Source of the DNA: Singulisphaera sp045290345
GTDB lineage: Bacteria; Planctomycetota; Planctomycetia; Isosphaerales; Isosphaeraceae
Length of the DNA stretch: 64,000 bases
Assembly (NCBI RefSeq): GCF_045290345.1
Contig: NZ_CP155447.1
Location: forward strand, 10,354,001-10,418,000
Direction: 5' to 3'
Shown piece by piece: positions 46,684 through 55,664 of this stretch. Numbering within the stretch: position 1 is the first letter of the stretch; every line of letters starts with the position of its first letter. The translations under genes were made by a program, and so were the position numbers. The notes beneath the pieces are model-generated. The model was not told where the DNA came from and did no database searches. It saw only the letters and a program-made list of their open reading frames with translations.

Positions 46684-47841
46684 CTAAAACCGGTTGGCGT
46701 CGACCATTTCATTGCCGTTTCGGGTGCCGATAGCCCACCACATATTGAGATTGACCTGTTCCTTCACAAAACGAACGGAGCCGTCAGCCATTGTCATATT
46801 CACGCCGCCAGAGTGGAGACTGGTGGCGTTGGAGGTCCCGAAGACGTCGAGCCCGACGCCGTTGGGGTCGGTAATCGCCGAGCACTGCCGCGAGTTCGGT
46901 CCACCCACGTGGTTATACATCCCGAAATTGGCGTAGTACGGATACGAGATCTGCCAACTCAGCCCGCGTGAGCCGACCCCAGTGTTTCCGGGAGAGGCCG
47001 CGAGAGTTCCCGCCGGAACCGCATTACAGGCCGCCAGGAACTGGTAGACGGTGCTCTGGTTGCGAATCAAGTTGTTGGGATTGAGGGTGAACCCGGAGTT
47101 GAAGAAGCCGCGGAACTCGCTAACCTTGCCGCTGCCGGCGAGGACGGGAAGATTCGTGCCACTCACCCCTTCGCTCCAGAGCGCAGTGTTACTGGTGCCG
47201 TCGGTGATAGAACTCATCCCGACGACCCCAGCCGTCTGCGCATTCGGATAGTTGGCCGTCGTGATGTAGTTACCCCCTCCCGTGTAGGTCATGGTCGGGT
47301 TCAGCGGAACAAAGGGACCGCTATAGCCGTTGAGGAGGAACGGCCCCCCGATGTTCGCCAGGTAGTTGGTCACCGGCTGGCGAAGCAACCGAGGCGTGTC
47401 CGACGGGCAGAGAACGACCGAGAGTTGGACGTTGAAGACCGTCGTGTTCGCCCACCAAGTGGTCGGCCCTGCTGTACTGGGCGGATAGGAGCCGTAGACC
47501 CCTCGACTCAAGTTGTAGGCGTTATAGGTGGTCCCCTGTTCGAGATATTGCAACAGGCTCACGAGAGGACTGGCGCCATAGCTCCAGCACAGATCCACCG
47601 TGGAGAAGGCATTGACCGCCGGGCAAGGATAAAGCGACGCCGAGGGGAGGGTCTGATTCACAGACTCGTAGTTGTGCACGGCGAGCCCGAGCTGCTTCAA
47701 GTTGTTTGCGCAGGAGGATCGACGGGCCGCCTCACGAGCCATCTGGACGGCGGGCAAGAGCAGGGCTATTAACACAGCAATGATCGCGATGACCACCAAC
47801 AATTCGATGAGCGTGAAACCTCGAGGTCGAACGTGGCGCAT
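46684..47841 (-). CDS. DUF1559 pseudopilin-like protein (copy 2)
   Basis: A 385-residue DUF1559 protein with the N-terminal prepilin signal RGFTLIELLVV and hydrophobic helix, then MAREAARRSSCANNLKQLG. The domain has LSVVLCPSDTPRL, ITDGTSNTALWSEG and HSGGVNMTMADGSVRFV. Its end (WAIGTRNGNEMVDANRF) differs from the other copies, which end in GGEVI(S/G). It is downstream of the small lipoprotein gene at 47990 on the same strand (148-base gap). The function is unknown. Confidence 0.94.
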   Translation of the reverse strand: MRHVRPRGFTLIELLVVIAIIAVLIALLLPAVQMAREAARRSSCANNLKQLGLAVHNYESVNQTLPSASLYPCPAVNAFSTVDLCWSYGASPLVSLLQYLEQGTTYNAYNLSRGVYGSYPPSTAGPTTWWANTTVFNVQLSVVLCPSDTPRLLRQPVTNYLANIGGPFLLNGYSGPFVPLNPTMTYTGGGNYITTANYPNAQTAGVVGMSSITDGTSNTALWSEGVSGTNLPVLAGSGKVSEFRGFFNSGFTLNPNNLIRNQSTVYQFLAACNAVPAGTLAASPGNTGVGSRGLSWQISYPYYANFGMYNHVGGPNSRQCSAITDPNGVGLDVFGTSNATSLHSGGVNMTMADGSVRFVKEQVNLNMWWAIGTRNGNEMVDANRF

Positions 47842-47989
47842 GCCGGACTCCTCCCCTTGTAAGTTGAAAACCAGAAGGACAAGGCCGAAGGAACGGGATG
47901 GCCAGAGCCACCAGCGATGAGCGCCGTCGGAAGTGGACCCTGGTCGGACTCTCGATTCGTGGGGGGTTCGGAAACGTCAGGGTTGGCGA

Positions 47990-48205
47990 CTACTTCGTCG
48001 CATTGCGCGAGGCGTTGGACGCAGACGTGGGGGCCTTCGTATCGCTCTTGGCCGCGAACGTGGGGCTTCCCGCGGGAACCCCGGGGCCGATGTTTGGTTG
48101 CTCGGTCGGTCCGGTGTCTGACAAGGAACCACCACAACCGGAGAACCCGCAGAGACCAAGAAACAAGATTCCGACGGTTTGAAAGGCGATCGACCGTAGA
48201 TTCAT
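47990..48205 (-). CDS. small lipoprotein, 71 aa
   Basis: A lipoprotein signal (FLGLCGFSGC) is followed by about 45 residues rich in Pro, Gly, Ser and Thr with no fold I can name. The ribosome site is strong (GGGGAGGGAG before the ATG). It precedes a DUF1559 gene on the same strand, as does the lipoprotein at 36259, so it probably belongs to the same exported module. Confidence 0.8.
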   Translation of the reverse strand: MNLRSIAFQTVGILFLGLCGFSGCGGSLSDTGPTEQPNIGPGVPAGSPTFAAKSDTKAPTSASNASRNATK

Positions 48206-48701
48206 GCTCCCTCCCCATCACGACGCACGCGAGGGTTGGCCCCCGGCCAAGCAAGCCTCACGCTACGCCGGTTCCGGAAACGCATCAGATCAGTCGATTC
48301 AGGGTTTCTATGAAATCGACCGATGTCAGAGGTCTTAAGCCCAATCTAAGGGCCTTCCTCTAACAGTTCAAGAAAACCCGTCCACTGATCCCTTTTTCTT
48401 CCCCCCCGTCCTATTCCCTCGAACTCGCCCCGCAATAAGTCAACACGAATTCGTACACAAAATGATTCAATAGGCCATTGAATCGAGCCCAAGTCACGAT
48501 CACATCGCGTTCCCCGAACGTCACGCCGATAGTGAATCGCCGGCTAAAAGGCGAAAAAAAGAGCCAAGCCGTCGAGCGTCGGCGACAAAGCGGGCTCGTT
48601 CTGGCCCAGGATTTGCGTTGGCTTACTTATGACTCGCAATCGATCGAAAGAAAAATGGGTGGCGCGACCGCCCTTGGCTCAGTTGACGGGAGTAGCCTCC
48701 G
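48206..48701. other. divergent promoter region, AT-rich
   Basis: 496 bases between the lipoprotein gene (minus) and the PH-domain gene (plus). It holds the inverted repeat at 48464-48484 and the palindrome ACGAATTCGT at 48445-48454. No gene is seen. Confidence 0.5.
48464..48484. promoter_or_regulatory. candidate operator, 8-5-8 inverted repeat
   Basis: GATTCAAT and ATTGAATC flank AGGCC without mismatch. It lies between two divergent genes, a usual place for a regulator site. The regulator is unknown. Confidence 0.4.
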
Positions 48702-49406
48702 ATGGCCGCCAACGATACCAACCCGATTATCTCAACGACTGAGGTCTCCACCCGTTTCGATGGTCCTCCCACGCTCGCCGAACCGGAGTCGGCCAACGCG
48801 CTCTACCCACCTCAAGGGCCGGAACCAGCGGGAACCACACCCGAAGCCGTGGACGCGATGGCAAGCCAGCCGTCTGAAGAGGCGATTCATGGGGCCGGAA
48901 TCGAAGGAGAGGAGGTCGTCTGGGAAGCGCGTTACGCCATGCGGAACTTCCTGGGACGTATTGCTTTCCGCGTGCTGCTGACGGTCGCCTGGCTGGCGTT
49001 CGCCGTGTACGCGATGGGGTATCGAAAAGACACGGATCTGGGATGGCTGGTCACGGCGGGAGGAGTGATTGTCGGTCTCTTCTGGCTGGTGCTCTTCTAT
49101 CGAATGATTCAGGCTCACTATGGTCACTACTACCGCCTGACAACTCGCCGCCTCTTCGTTTCCAGCGGCTTGATGCGGCGGCGGCGGGACATGATGGAGT
49201 TGCTCTGCGTCAAGGACGTCTTCACCCGCCAGACCCTGATCGAGCGCTGGCTCTCGCTCGGGACCGTGGTCGTTGTCTCGTCCGAGCGTGACCTGCCGGT
49301 CTTCTACGTGACCGGCGTCCAAGATCCCAAGGAAGTCATGGACCTGATCTGGCACCACGCCCGCTCCGAGCGCGATCACCGCAGCGTGAAGGTTGACAGG
49401 ATCTGA
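48702..49406 (+). CDS. membrane protein with bacterial PH (bPH2) domain
   Basis: A 234-residue protein. Residues 1-85 are polar and low in complexity. Two membrane helices (about 88-106 and 112-134) precede a bPH2/YdbT-like domain (about 138-225) with RLTTRRLFVSSGLMRRRRDMMELLCVKDV, the typical strand pattern. Such proteins sit in the membrane with the PH fold in the cytosol; ligands are not established. It has no same-strand partner nearby except the ferredoxin 360 bases on. Confidence 0.88.
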   Translation: MAANDTNPIISTTEVSTRFDGPPTLAEPESANALYPPQGPEPAGTTPEAVDAMASQPSEEAIHGAGIEGEEVVWEARYAMRNFLGRIAFRVLLTVAWLAFAVYAMGYRKDTDLGWLVTAGGVIVGLFWLVLFYRMIQAHYGHYYRLTTRRLFVSSGLMRRRRDMMELLCVKDVFTRQTLIERWLSLGTVVVVSSERDLPVFYVTGVQDPKEVMDLIWHHARSERDHRSVKVDRI

Positions 49407-49768
49407 CCCTCCGCACTCGATTGGTGACGTTCCACCACAATAGAGCTGGTCCCTTCCGTGCTCGTGAAAAGGCACCTGAACCTCAAGATTTTCCTTCAGA
49501 CCCGGCAAATCCTTGCCCGTTCCGGTCTCCCGTCGGCCCACGTGGCTGTCGCGTTCGCTGCCTTGCCGATTGCCAACAGGCCCCTGACTCTGTTCTGATT
49601 CACTCTCCGCATGACGATCGAGATTTCTTAAGGTGTGGCAAAACCCATCGTCGTTCACTACGACGGTGGGCCGGGGCCACCCCGCGAAGCCCCCCTTTTT
49701 GCTTTGAGCGGGCTCGTTCGATTGTGGAAGTCGCCCGTCATTATGAAGTGCCTTGGAGCCGCATCGCA
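49407..49768. other. intergenic region
   Basis: 362 bases with no gene or repeat that I can support. The ferredoxin promoter should lie here; the frame is open upstream of the ferredoxin to 49421 but does not look coding. Confidence 0.45.
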
Positions 49769-50092
49769 ATGCCTACCGTGACAGTTGAGGACGAGAAGTC
49801 GTTTGAGGTCGAATCGGGAACGAAGTTGGTGCTCGCGATTGAAGATGCCGGAATCGACATCATGCACCGGTGCGGCGGCAATTCGCGTTGCACGACCTGC
49901 CGCGTTCAGATCATCGCCGGTGAGCCTGGTCCGATGGGTGAGCTCGAGCAGGCCCGGCTCGCACGCGAGGCCAGTCTGGCCGCGGACATTCGACTCGCCT
50001 GCCAGATCCGCGTCGAGTCCGACCTGACCATTCGCGTGCTCAGCCGCGCCGCAGCTTCGGGGGTCACGCCTGGACCCCGCCCCGCGGATTGA
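49769..50092 (+). CDS. 2Fe-2S ferredoxin (adrenodoxin-like spacing)
   Basis: A 107-residue ferredoxin. Cys35, Cys41 and Cys44 (C-x5-C-x2-C) plus Cys78 hold the 2Fe-2S cluster. The C-x5-C spacing fits the adrenodoxin/Isc Fdx type rather than plant-type C-x4-C. Ferredoxins of this sort give electrons to cytochrome P450s or the Fe-S assembly machinery; no isc gene is adjacent. The start is the ATG at 49769 with GGAG near. Confidence 0.93.
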   Translation: MPTVTVEDEKSFEVESGTKLVLAIEDAGIDIMHRCGGNSRCTTCRVQIIAGEPGPMGELEQARLAREASLAADIRLACQIRVESDLTIRVLSRAAASGVTPGPRPAD

Positions 50093-50326
50093 TGCGCGTT
50101 CCGAAACTCCGCCCGCATTTGCCTTCAATTCTGCCATTGAATTCAAGCGCGGGTGGAGCGTCGGCGATCTCAGGGAGGAACAAGCGGAACAGCGGAAAGT
50201 TGCTTTTTCCGCATTCCGACGAATCGGGAAAGGGAAGCCAGAGCGGCTCGAACCGCCCCTCGTTCTTGCTTATGGCTGCGGGGCCGTTTGTTCCGGGCTT
50301 CCTGTGCGGGATCTCGTGCCGACTTG

Positions 50327-51403
50327 CTACCGCGACGCGCGGGAGGCTGCATCCTCCTTGACGTGCTTCGGGTACTGCCAGCGTCCCACGTTTCCGCGCA
50401 GCCAATCGTAATAGAACCGGACCCCGCGATCCTTCTCTCCCGAGCCGTTGCCTCCACGCTCGGGATTGGGCCCCGTGCCGGTCGCCGTGGTAACTCCTTC
50501 GCCGTAGGCGCTATGGAAGATCATGGCCCCGCGCGAGAGCGACAGGTACTTTTCCCAGTCCGTCCTCATCGACTCAAGATGGAATGCGTTGAAGATTCCC
50601 TCGTTCCCGGGCTCATCGTTATCGTGCGTCTCGGCATTGACGACGAAGCCGTGAGCAGGGATTGGCATCTCCTCCTGGAAGAATCGGATCTGCACGCCGG
50701 GGTAGTCGACGAGCGATCCTGACTTGTGGTTTGGGCAGATCCCTGCCTCGATCTCGGGGGCCGTCGAATGGAACCAGGCGGTCAATTTCGCCTTCTTCGC
50801 CGGCCCGTCCGGCTCACGAAGGACCTCGTGGTCAGCCCGCTCGAGGTGACTGAACTCGTGCATCAGGTTGACGAAGACGTTCTTCAAACGCCGCTCGGTC
50901 AAGAATCGTCCGGTCTCCTCGACCGCCTTTTTCACGGCGGCTTCGTTACGAAGCTCCTGATCCTTGCGCGGCTGGAGGAGGTAGATGGCCACCACCATGC
51001 CCCGCTTGTCCGCCTCGCGAATCAGCTCCTCGAGTCGCTTCGCGAAGTCGGGCCGGAGGGTGCCGTCGCTCCGGTATCCGTTGGGCCCGGCGTCGACGCT
51101 GGGGAAGCCGCCATTCGTGCCCTGGAGGGCGACGCTGATCAGGTTGATCCCGTGAGTGGTCATGGTGTCGAGACAGCGAATATGCCGCTCGGTCACGGCT
51201 GGGCTCATCAGCGCGTTGTTGCAGCGGATGCCCCAGAGCTTGACCGGCTGCCCCCCTAGATAGGCCTGGTCGTCCCGGATCTCGAACTCCTTGGTCGACT
51301 GGGGCGCCGGGTCGTCAGGCTTACCCCATGCTGCGCCGGGGCCGAGCGACCAGATTAGGGAAACCAGAGCAAGACTCAATCCCAGGGTGCGCGTCATCGG
51401 CAT
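50327..51403 (-). CDS. secreted glycosidase-like TIM-barrel protein (paralogue A)
   Basis: A 358-residue exported protein with a signal peptide (about 1-27). The fold looks like a clan GH-A TIM barrel: an N-terminal EFEIRDDQAYLGGQPVKLWGIR segment in two parts, GINLISVALQG, READKRGMVVAIYL, then candidate acid/base Glu183 in NLMHEFSH and candidate nucleophile Glu258 in NAETHD. It would hydrolyse or bind a polysaccharide. It is clearly paralogous to the gene at 52457. It is the last gene of a minus-strand run; a DUF1559 gene ends 44 bases before its start. Confidence 0.8.
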   Translation of the reverse strand: MPMTRTLGLSLALVSLIWSLGPGAAWGKPDDPAPQSTKEFEIRDDQAYLGGQPVKLWGIRCNNALMSPAVTERHIRCLDTMTTHGINLISVALQGTNGGFPSVDAGPNGYRSDGTLRPDFAKRLEELIREADKRGMVVAIYLLQPRKDQELRNEAAVKKAVEETGRFLTERRLKNVFVNLMHEFSHLERADHEVLREPDGPAKKAKLTAWFHSTAPEIEAGICPNHKSGSLVDYPGVQIRFFQEEMPIPAHGFVVNAETHDNDEPGNEGIFNAFHLESMRTDWEKYLSLSRGAMIFHSAYGEGVTTATGTGPNPERGGNGSGEKDRGVRFYYDWLRGNVGRWQYPKHVKEDAASRASR

Positions 51404-51447
51404 CTTGTCGACTCCAAAGCGAAGATGTGTCCAATATTTGATGTCGA

Positions 51448-52419
51448 TCAGAGCGAGTCGGCCGAGATGACCTCGCCACCGCTGCGCGTGGCGATCGAAT
51501 GCCAGGTGGCGGCCGTCGCGCTGTTCTTGACGAATTGCACATGCCCATCGGTCATCAAGACGTTGACTCCACCCGAATGGAAGCTCCGGGCCGCCGTGCG
51601 CGCAATCGCATTACCCGAGATGCAGTCGGGAGAGGGGCTATTGGGAGGGTAGTAGAAATTGAACGTCGCGAGGATATAGCTGCCCCGCGACCATTCGGCC
51701 CCGCGAGAGCCATTCCAGGACGACGGTGAGGCGCAAAGTGCATCGGTCAGGTTCGTGTTCTGGGGGACCTGAGCGTACTGAAACAGCTTGTACTGGGGCG
51801 TCGGCCCCGCTGTATCGATGGCGGAGCCTTTGATCGTCTCGCTGAAAGCAGCCGTCTGACTGAGGCCGTCGGTGATCTCGGCGAAGCGCACTGAGGCCAT
51901 ATCGAAGAAGAGGCCGTCGGGACTGCCAAGTGGAGTATTGATCCGCAGGTCGCCGCCATTGAAGACCCCACTTCCGGAACTTCCCAGGTAGTTCGTCGGC
52001 CCGAAAAGTGGGTTGAGCCGGTCGGCCTTGGGGTCGCTGGGACACTGATATGTGTTCACGATCACGGCAACAGCCGTCGCGTTCGTCACACCCAGCGGTT
52101 GCGCGGCCGTCGTCCACGACGTATGCTGAAAATTGATCGCGTTGTACAGCGCCCCCCCTTCGATCTGGGGCAGAAGCTGAGCCAAGGACGACCAGAGGTG
52201 CGGTGAGTTGGTTCGACCCGACGGCAGCATACCGTGGGTGCCCTCGTAGTTATGCAGCGCAAGACCGATTTGTTTGAGGTTGTTGGTGCACTGGGCGCGT
52301 CGAGCCGCCTCACGCGCTGCCTGGACCGCAGGCAAGAGCAGCGCAATCAGCACCGCGATGATGGCAATCACCACGAGAAGCTCGATCAGAGTAAACCCAG
52401 AACGGCGAGTCGATCGCAT
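51448..52419 (-). CDS. DUF1559 pseudopilin-like protein (copy 3)
   Basis: A 323-residue DUF1559 protein: prepilin signal SGFTLIELLVV, then AAREAARRAQCTNNLKQIG, VNTYQCPSDPKAD, ITDGLSQTAAFSE and HSGGVNVLMTDGHVQFV. It ends GGEVISADSL, like copy 1. It sits between the two glycosidase-like genes with gaps of 37 and 44 bases, all on the minus strand. Confidence 0.95.
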   Translation of the reverse strand: MRSTRRSGFTLIELLVVIAIIAVLIALLLPAVQAAREAARRAQCTNNLKQIGLALHNYEGTHGMLPSGRTNSPHLWSSLAQLLPQIEGGALYNAINFQHTSWTTAAQPLGVTNATAVAVIVNTYQCPSDPKADRLNPLFGPTNYLGSSGSGVFNGGDLRINTPLGSPDGLFFDMASVRFAEITDGLSQTAAFSETIKGSAIDTAGPTPQYKLFQYAQVPQNTNLTDALCASPSSWNGSRGAEWSRGSYILATFNFYYPPNSPSPDCISGNAIARTAARSFHSGGVNVLMTDGHVQFVKNSATAATWHSIATRSGGEVISADSL

Positions 52420-52456
52420 GGCGAGCTCCGGAATCGTTCACTCGTCCGAGTCAGGG

Positions 52457-53524
52457 TCACTGGTGGGCCGACTTGATGTGTCTGGGATACTCATAGCGGC
52501 CGACATTGTCCCGGACCCACTCGTAGTAGAACCGGATGCCACGGTCGGTAGGCCCTGTGCCATATCCCCCCATTTCGGGGTGGGGTGCCGTCCCGCTGAA
52601 ATTGGTAATTCCCTGAGAATAGGCACTGTGAAAGAGCATGACGGCGTTGGGTGCCTTCAGGTAGCGCTCGCAGTCGGCAAAAATGAAGGCCTTGTGCCCA
52701 TCGTTGAACCAGCCGTCGTTTTGATATGCGTCCTGCTTGTGAGTCTCGACATTGACCACGAATCCCTGTGATGGGATCTCCGCCTCTTTCTGAATGATCC
52801 GGACCTCCATGCCCGGATAAGAGTCGGCCGTTCCCGACTTGTGGGTCGGGCAGACGCCAACCTCAATGTCGGGGGCGACCTCCTTGAACCAGGCGGTCAG
52901 CTTGGCTTTCTTGGCCTCGCCCTCGGGCTCGCGGAAAATCTCGTGGTCCATCCGTTCGGCGTGGTTGTACTCGTGCATGACGTCGATGAAGACGTTTTTG
53001 AGCTTGCGCTTCACGAGAAATTCGCCCGTCTCTTGAACGGCCCGCTTGATGGCCGACTCGTCGTAAAAATCCTGGTCCTTGCGCGGTGAGAAGAGACCCA
53101 CCATGACGACCATCCCTCGCCTGTCCGCTTCACGCACCAACCATTCCAGTCGGCGGGCCACGTCCGGCTTGAGGCGACCGTCGCGGCGATAACCGTTCAG
53201 GCCGGCGTCAATGTCGGGCCAGCCGCCATTGGAGCCCTGGATGTAGAGGCCCAACAAGTTGATCCCGTGGGCGACCATGTTATCGAGGTTGTTGACATGT
53301 CGTTCGGTAACCGTGTCGCTGAGTAGCGCGTTGCCGCATCTGAGGCCCCAGAGATCGATCTCTTTCGCCGCCAGCACCGCCCGATCGTCCCGGATCTCGA
53401 ATTCTCGGGTCGGTTCCGCAACTCCTTCAACCGGGTCGGCAGCGGCGGCCCGGCCCGCTAGCATGAGACACGCGGCCACTGCTAAGAAGGCGGACAGCGC
53501 AATGGTCCTTGAACCGTTGCTCAT
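52457..53524 (-). CDS. secreted glycosidase-like TIM-barrel protein (paralogue B)
   Basis: A 355-residue paralogue of the gene at 50327, with a signal peptide (about 1-29). Shared blocks include ERHVNNLDNMVAHGINLLGL, SNGGWPDIDAG, LVREADRRGMVV, candidate acid/base Glu185 in DVMHEYNH and candidate nucleophile Glu260 in NVETHK. The pair probably arose by duplication together with a DUF1559 gene. The substrate is unknown, and a catalytic role is inferred from the two Glu positions. Confidence 0.82.
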   Translation of the reverse strand: MSNGSRTIALSAFLAVAACLMLAGRAAAADPVEGVAEPTREFEIRDDRAVLAAKEIDLWGLRCGNALLSDTVTERHVNNLDNMVAHGINLLGLYIQGSNGGWPDIDAGLNGYRRDGRLKPDVARRLEWLVREADRRGMVVMVGLFSPRKDQDFYDESAIKRAVQETGEFLVKRKLKNVFIDVMHEYNHAERMDHEIFREPEGEAKKAKLTAWFKEVAPDIEVGVCPTHKSGTADSYPGMEVRIIQKEAEIPSQGFVVNVETHKQDAYQNDGWFNDGHKAFIFADCERYLKAPNAVMLFHSAYSQGITNFSGTAPHPEMGGYGTGPTDRGIRFYYEWVRDNVGRYEYPRHIKSAHQ

Positions 53525-53747
53525 CTCAGGTTTCCTCCAGGGTGCCAGCAGACGACCGCCCGACGAGTTCGCGGCGAACTCACGTCGAACGTGGGATTCC
53601 GCTCTTTGGTTCGAGTCGGGGGGGGGGCAAGGCCAAAACTAACAAACTAGTTCTTCTCTGACAAGAGTCAGGTTTGAATCGATTTCGAATCCATGACCAC
53701 CCCGATGAGAACTGTTGTGGAAGTGCCCCTTGCTGCGACCAGAGCGG

Positions 53748-53966
53748 CTACCGGCGGCCCCGAGGCTGAGCCTGTCCCTTGCGAACCTTGAGGTTCGCAG
53801 GGTCGATCTCGTCATCGTCATACGAGAAGGCCGAGCGGCCTTGCTTGACCGACGGCGGCGTTGAATCGATACATCCCGATATCATCAAAACCGAGATAAG
53901 TAAGGGCGAGCGCCACCGTAACAAACCCCGGCCGACACTTTGAATGATCGAGCGGATTGAGGCCAC
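53748..53966 (-). CDS. small lipoprotein, 72 aa
   Basis: A lipoprotein signal (LLISVLMISGC) precedes a short polar, acidic-then-basic tail (YDDDEIDP, VRKGQAQPRGRR). The start is GTG, with GGAGG 9 bases upstream inside the end of the preceding DUF1559 gene, whose stop is one base away. This tight coupling argues that it is real and made together with that protein. Confidence 0.75.
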   Translation of the reverse strand: MASIRSIIQSVGRGLLRWRSPLLISVLMISGCIDSTPPSVKQGRSAFSYDDDEIDPANLKVRKGQAQPRGRR

Positions 53967-53967
53967 T

Positions 53968-54951
53968 TCAGTAGCCTCCGATCACTTCGCCGCCAGACCG
54001 AGTCGCCAGACTTTGCCACGTACTGCGATCGATCGAGTCCTTAATAAACCGGACCCCGCCATCCCCGAACAAGACATTGACTCCACCGGCGTGCCGGCTC
54101 CTCGCGGCCTTCCAGCCGGGATTGCTATGCCGCAAGCAGTCGGGCGACTTGGAGTTCGGGGTGTAATAATGGTTGTAGATGCCGACGCCGTAATCACCAT
54201 CGACCCAGTTGGCCCCGCGGCGGACCCCCCAACTGGTCGTCGCGACGCAATTCTCGTCAGTCAGCGTCGCGAAGGCCGTCGCGCTCAGGAAGTAGAGCGA
54301 CCGGTCGATCGTTCCGGTCGCCGGGATCGCTGAGGTTGCGCCACCGGTGCCGATCGTGCTCTCGGAAATCACCGCCGTTTGCGTCGTGCCATCCGTCATA
54401 TCGCGAATTCCGATCGACGAATTGATAAATAGCGACCCATCAGCAGCGTTAGCATCACCGCCATTGCGGCCCGACCCCACGCAGGACACGTAATTCGCAG
54501 GCTGAAACGGGGGTCGGATCTGGGTTCCGCTGTCGCTCGGACACAGAAAAAGGGCAATTTTCGTCGAGACAGTCGTGGTGTTCGGCGGAAAGACAGCGTT
54601 GGCTTGCCCCGGCCCACCGATCATGGGAAAGTGAAAATTGATCGCGTTAAAAACGGCCGATTGCTCCATAAATGGCGTTACGGCCGCGAGGGTGCTCCAG
54701 CGGGCATGCGCAGCCGGCACGGTCGGGTCAGGCTCCCAGATGCGGACCGGATAACCGACCGGCAAGCTCCCCCAGGTGTCATGATAGCTGTGTAAGGCCA
54801 GCCCCAACTGCTTCAGGTTGTTCAGACACTGGGAGCGCCGAGCGGCCTCACGGGCCGCCTGCACGGCGGGCAACAGCAGGGCGATCAGAACCGCGATGAT
54901 CGCGATCACGACCAGGAGCTCGATCAGGGTGAAACCTCGTCGTCCACGCAT
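53968..54951 (-). CDS. DUF1559 pseudopilin-like protein (copy 4)
   Basis: A 327-residue DUF1559 protein: prepilin signal RGFTLIELLVV, then AAREAARRSQCLNNLKQLG, TKIALFLCPSDSG, MTDGTTQTAVISES and HAGGVNVLFGDGGVRFI. It ends GGEVIGGY. I start at the ATG at 54951 (GGAG 9 bases upstream), which begins just before the prepilin signal; the frame is open to 55104. It is the first gene of the minus-strand run. Confidence 0.95.
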   Translation of the reverse strand: MRGRRGFTLIELLVVIAIIAVLIALLLPAVQAAREAARRSQCLNNLKQLGLALHSYHDTWGSLPVGYPVRIWEPDPTVPAAHARWSTLAAVTPFMEQSAVFNAINFHFPMIGGPGQANAVFPPNTTTVSTKIALFLCPSDSGTQIRPPFQPANYVSCVGSGRNGGDANAADGSLFINSSIGIRDMTDGTTQTAVISESTIGTGGATSAIPATGTIDRSLYFLSATAFATLTDENCVATTSWGVRRGANWVDGDYGVGIYNHYYTPNSKSPDCLRHSNPGWKAARSRHAGGVNVLFGDGGVRFIKDSIDRSTWQSLATRSGGEVIGGY

Positions 54952-55487
54952 GGTGGTTGCTCCATTGCTGGCTGGGGGGGAAACTCGTTCAAGCGGCCGA
55001 CCCAAGGCGCTCGCGCCAGAGTCGCCACGCCTGTAACATGAAATCGCAATGCTGTAACACTGCACTCGTATTACGAGTTTATAGATCGTCTTACGGGCTT
55101 TCAAGAGCGTGGTATGTGATTCTTTGACTTATTGAAGTGGGTGGAGCAAGGAACCCACCAGGCTACCGCTGGGGTCGACCGACCCGACGCGGTGAGGTGC
55201 CTTCGTCCGAGACGAGAAGAAGGACTCTCGGCTGGCGCCAATCACCGTCGGCGATTCGACGGGGATACGCGGTCCGTAGCTAGCCCAGGGTCATAGCCGC
55301 CCGCGTTCTCCTGAGCAATTGCGCCGAGGAATGGCTCGAAACGCAATGAGGAGCACAGAAGGGCGCAACAAGAAGGGAACGGTTCGGCGACCCATGATCA
55401 TGGTGCGGCGAATCGCAACGTCTCCCGAATCCGTATGGAGGTGGAACGGCGGGGCGACGTGAGGGTGGGTTCTGCAGGGCAGAAATC
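54952..55487. other. leader of the DUF1559/glycosidase run, gene-free
   Basis: About 535 bases without a credible gene. The regulatory-looking repeats at 55031-55078 and AT-rich flank are the only elements. Confidence 0.5.
55031..55078 (-). promoter_or_regulatory. candidate regulatory repeats
   Basis: CTGTAACA occurs at 55031-55038 and 55052-55059, 21 bases apart (two helix turns). Next to it ACTCGT-ATT-ACGAGT at 55064-55078 is an inverted repeat. They lie 80-130 bases before the start of the DUF1559 gene at 54951, where activator or operator sites are expected. Confidence 0.4.
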
Positions 55488-55538
55488 AAAAAAAAAAGGA
55501 GAGGGGGATTACCGGTTCCGGACTTCCGCCTCCCCTCT
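55488..55538 (-). terminator. intrinsic terminator of the zinc-ribbon gene
   Basis: The stem AGAGGGG / CCCCTCT (55500-55506 with 55532-55538) encloses a smaller GGTTCC/GG-rich loop. In the minus direction it is followed by CC and ten T residues. It starts 6 bases after the stop codon. Confidence 0.88.
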
Positions 55539-55544
55539 GAATTC

Positions 55545-55664
55545 TTACTGTGCTTCGGAGCACTTCTTGCAGCGTGCGATGTGTTTACGAACCTGGCCGC
55601 CGCATCGCTTGCAGCGTTGGTACTTGGCCTGACGCGACTTCTTTTTGCGAGGGCGAAACGGCAC
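55545..55664 (-). CDS. tiny basic zinc-ribbon protein, 39 aa
   Basis: The product is basic at its N-terminus (PFRPRKKKSRQAKYQ) and ends with two CxxC knuckles (CKRC and CKKC, 14 residues apart), a zinc ribbon resembling small ribosomal or L40e-like ribbons. I start at the GTG at 55664 because GAGGTG lies just upstream; an ATG at 55676 would add MRCP. A strong terminator directly follows, which supports a real gene. It is not the standard bacterial L32. Binding to RNA or ribosomes is inferred only from charge and the ribbon. Confidence 0.75.
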   Translation of the reverse strand: MPFRPRKKKSRQAKYQRCKRCGGQVRKHIARCKKCSEAQ

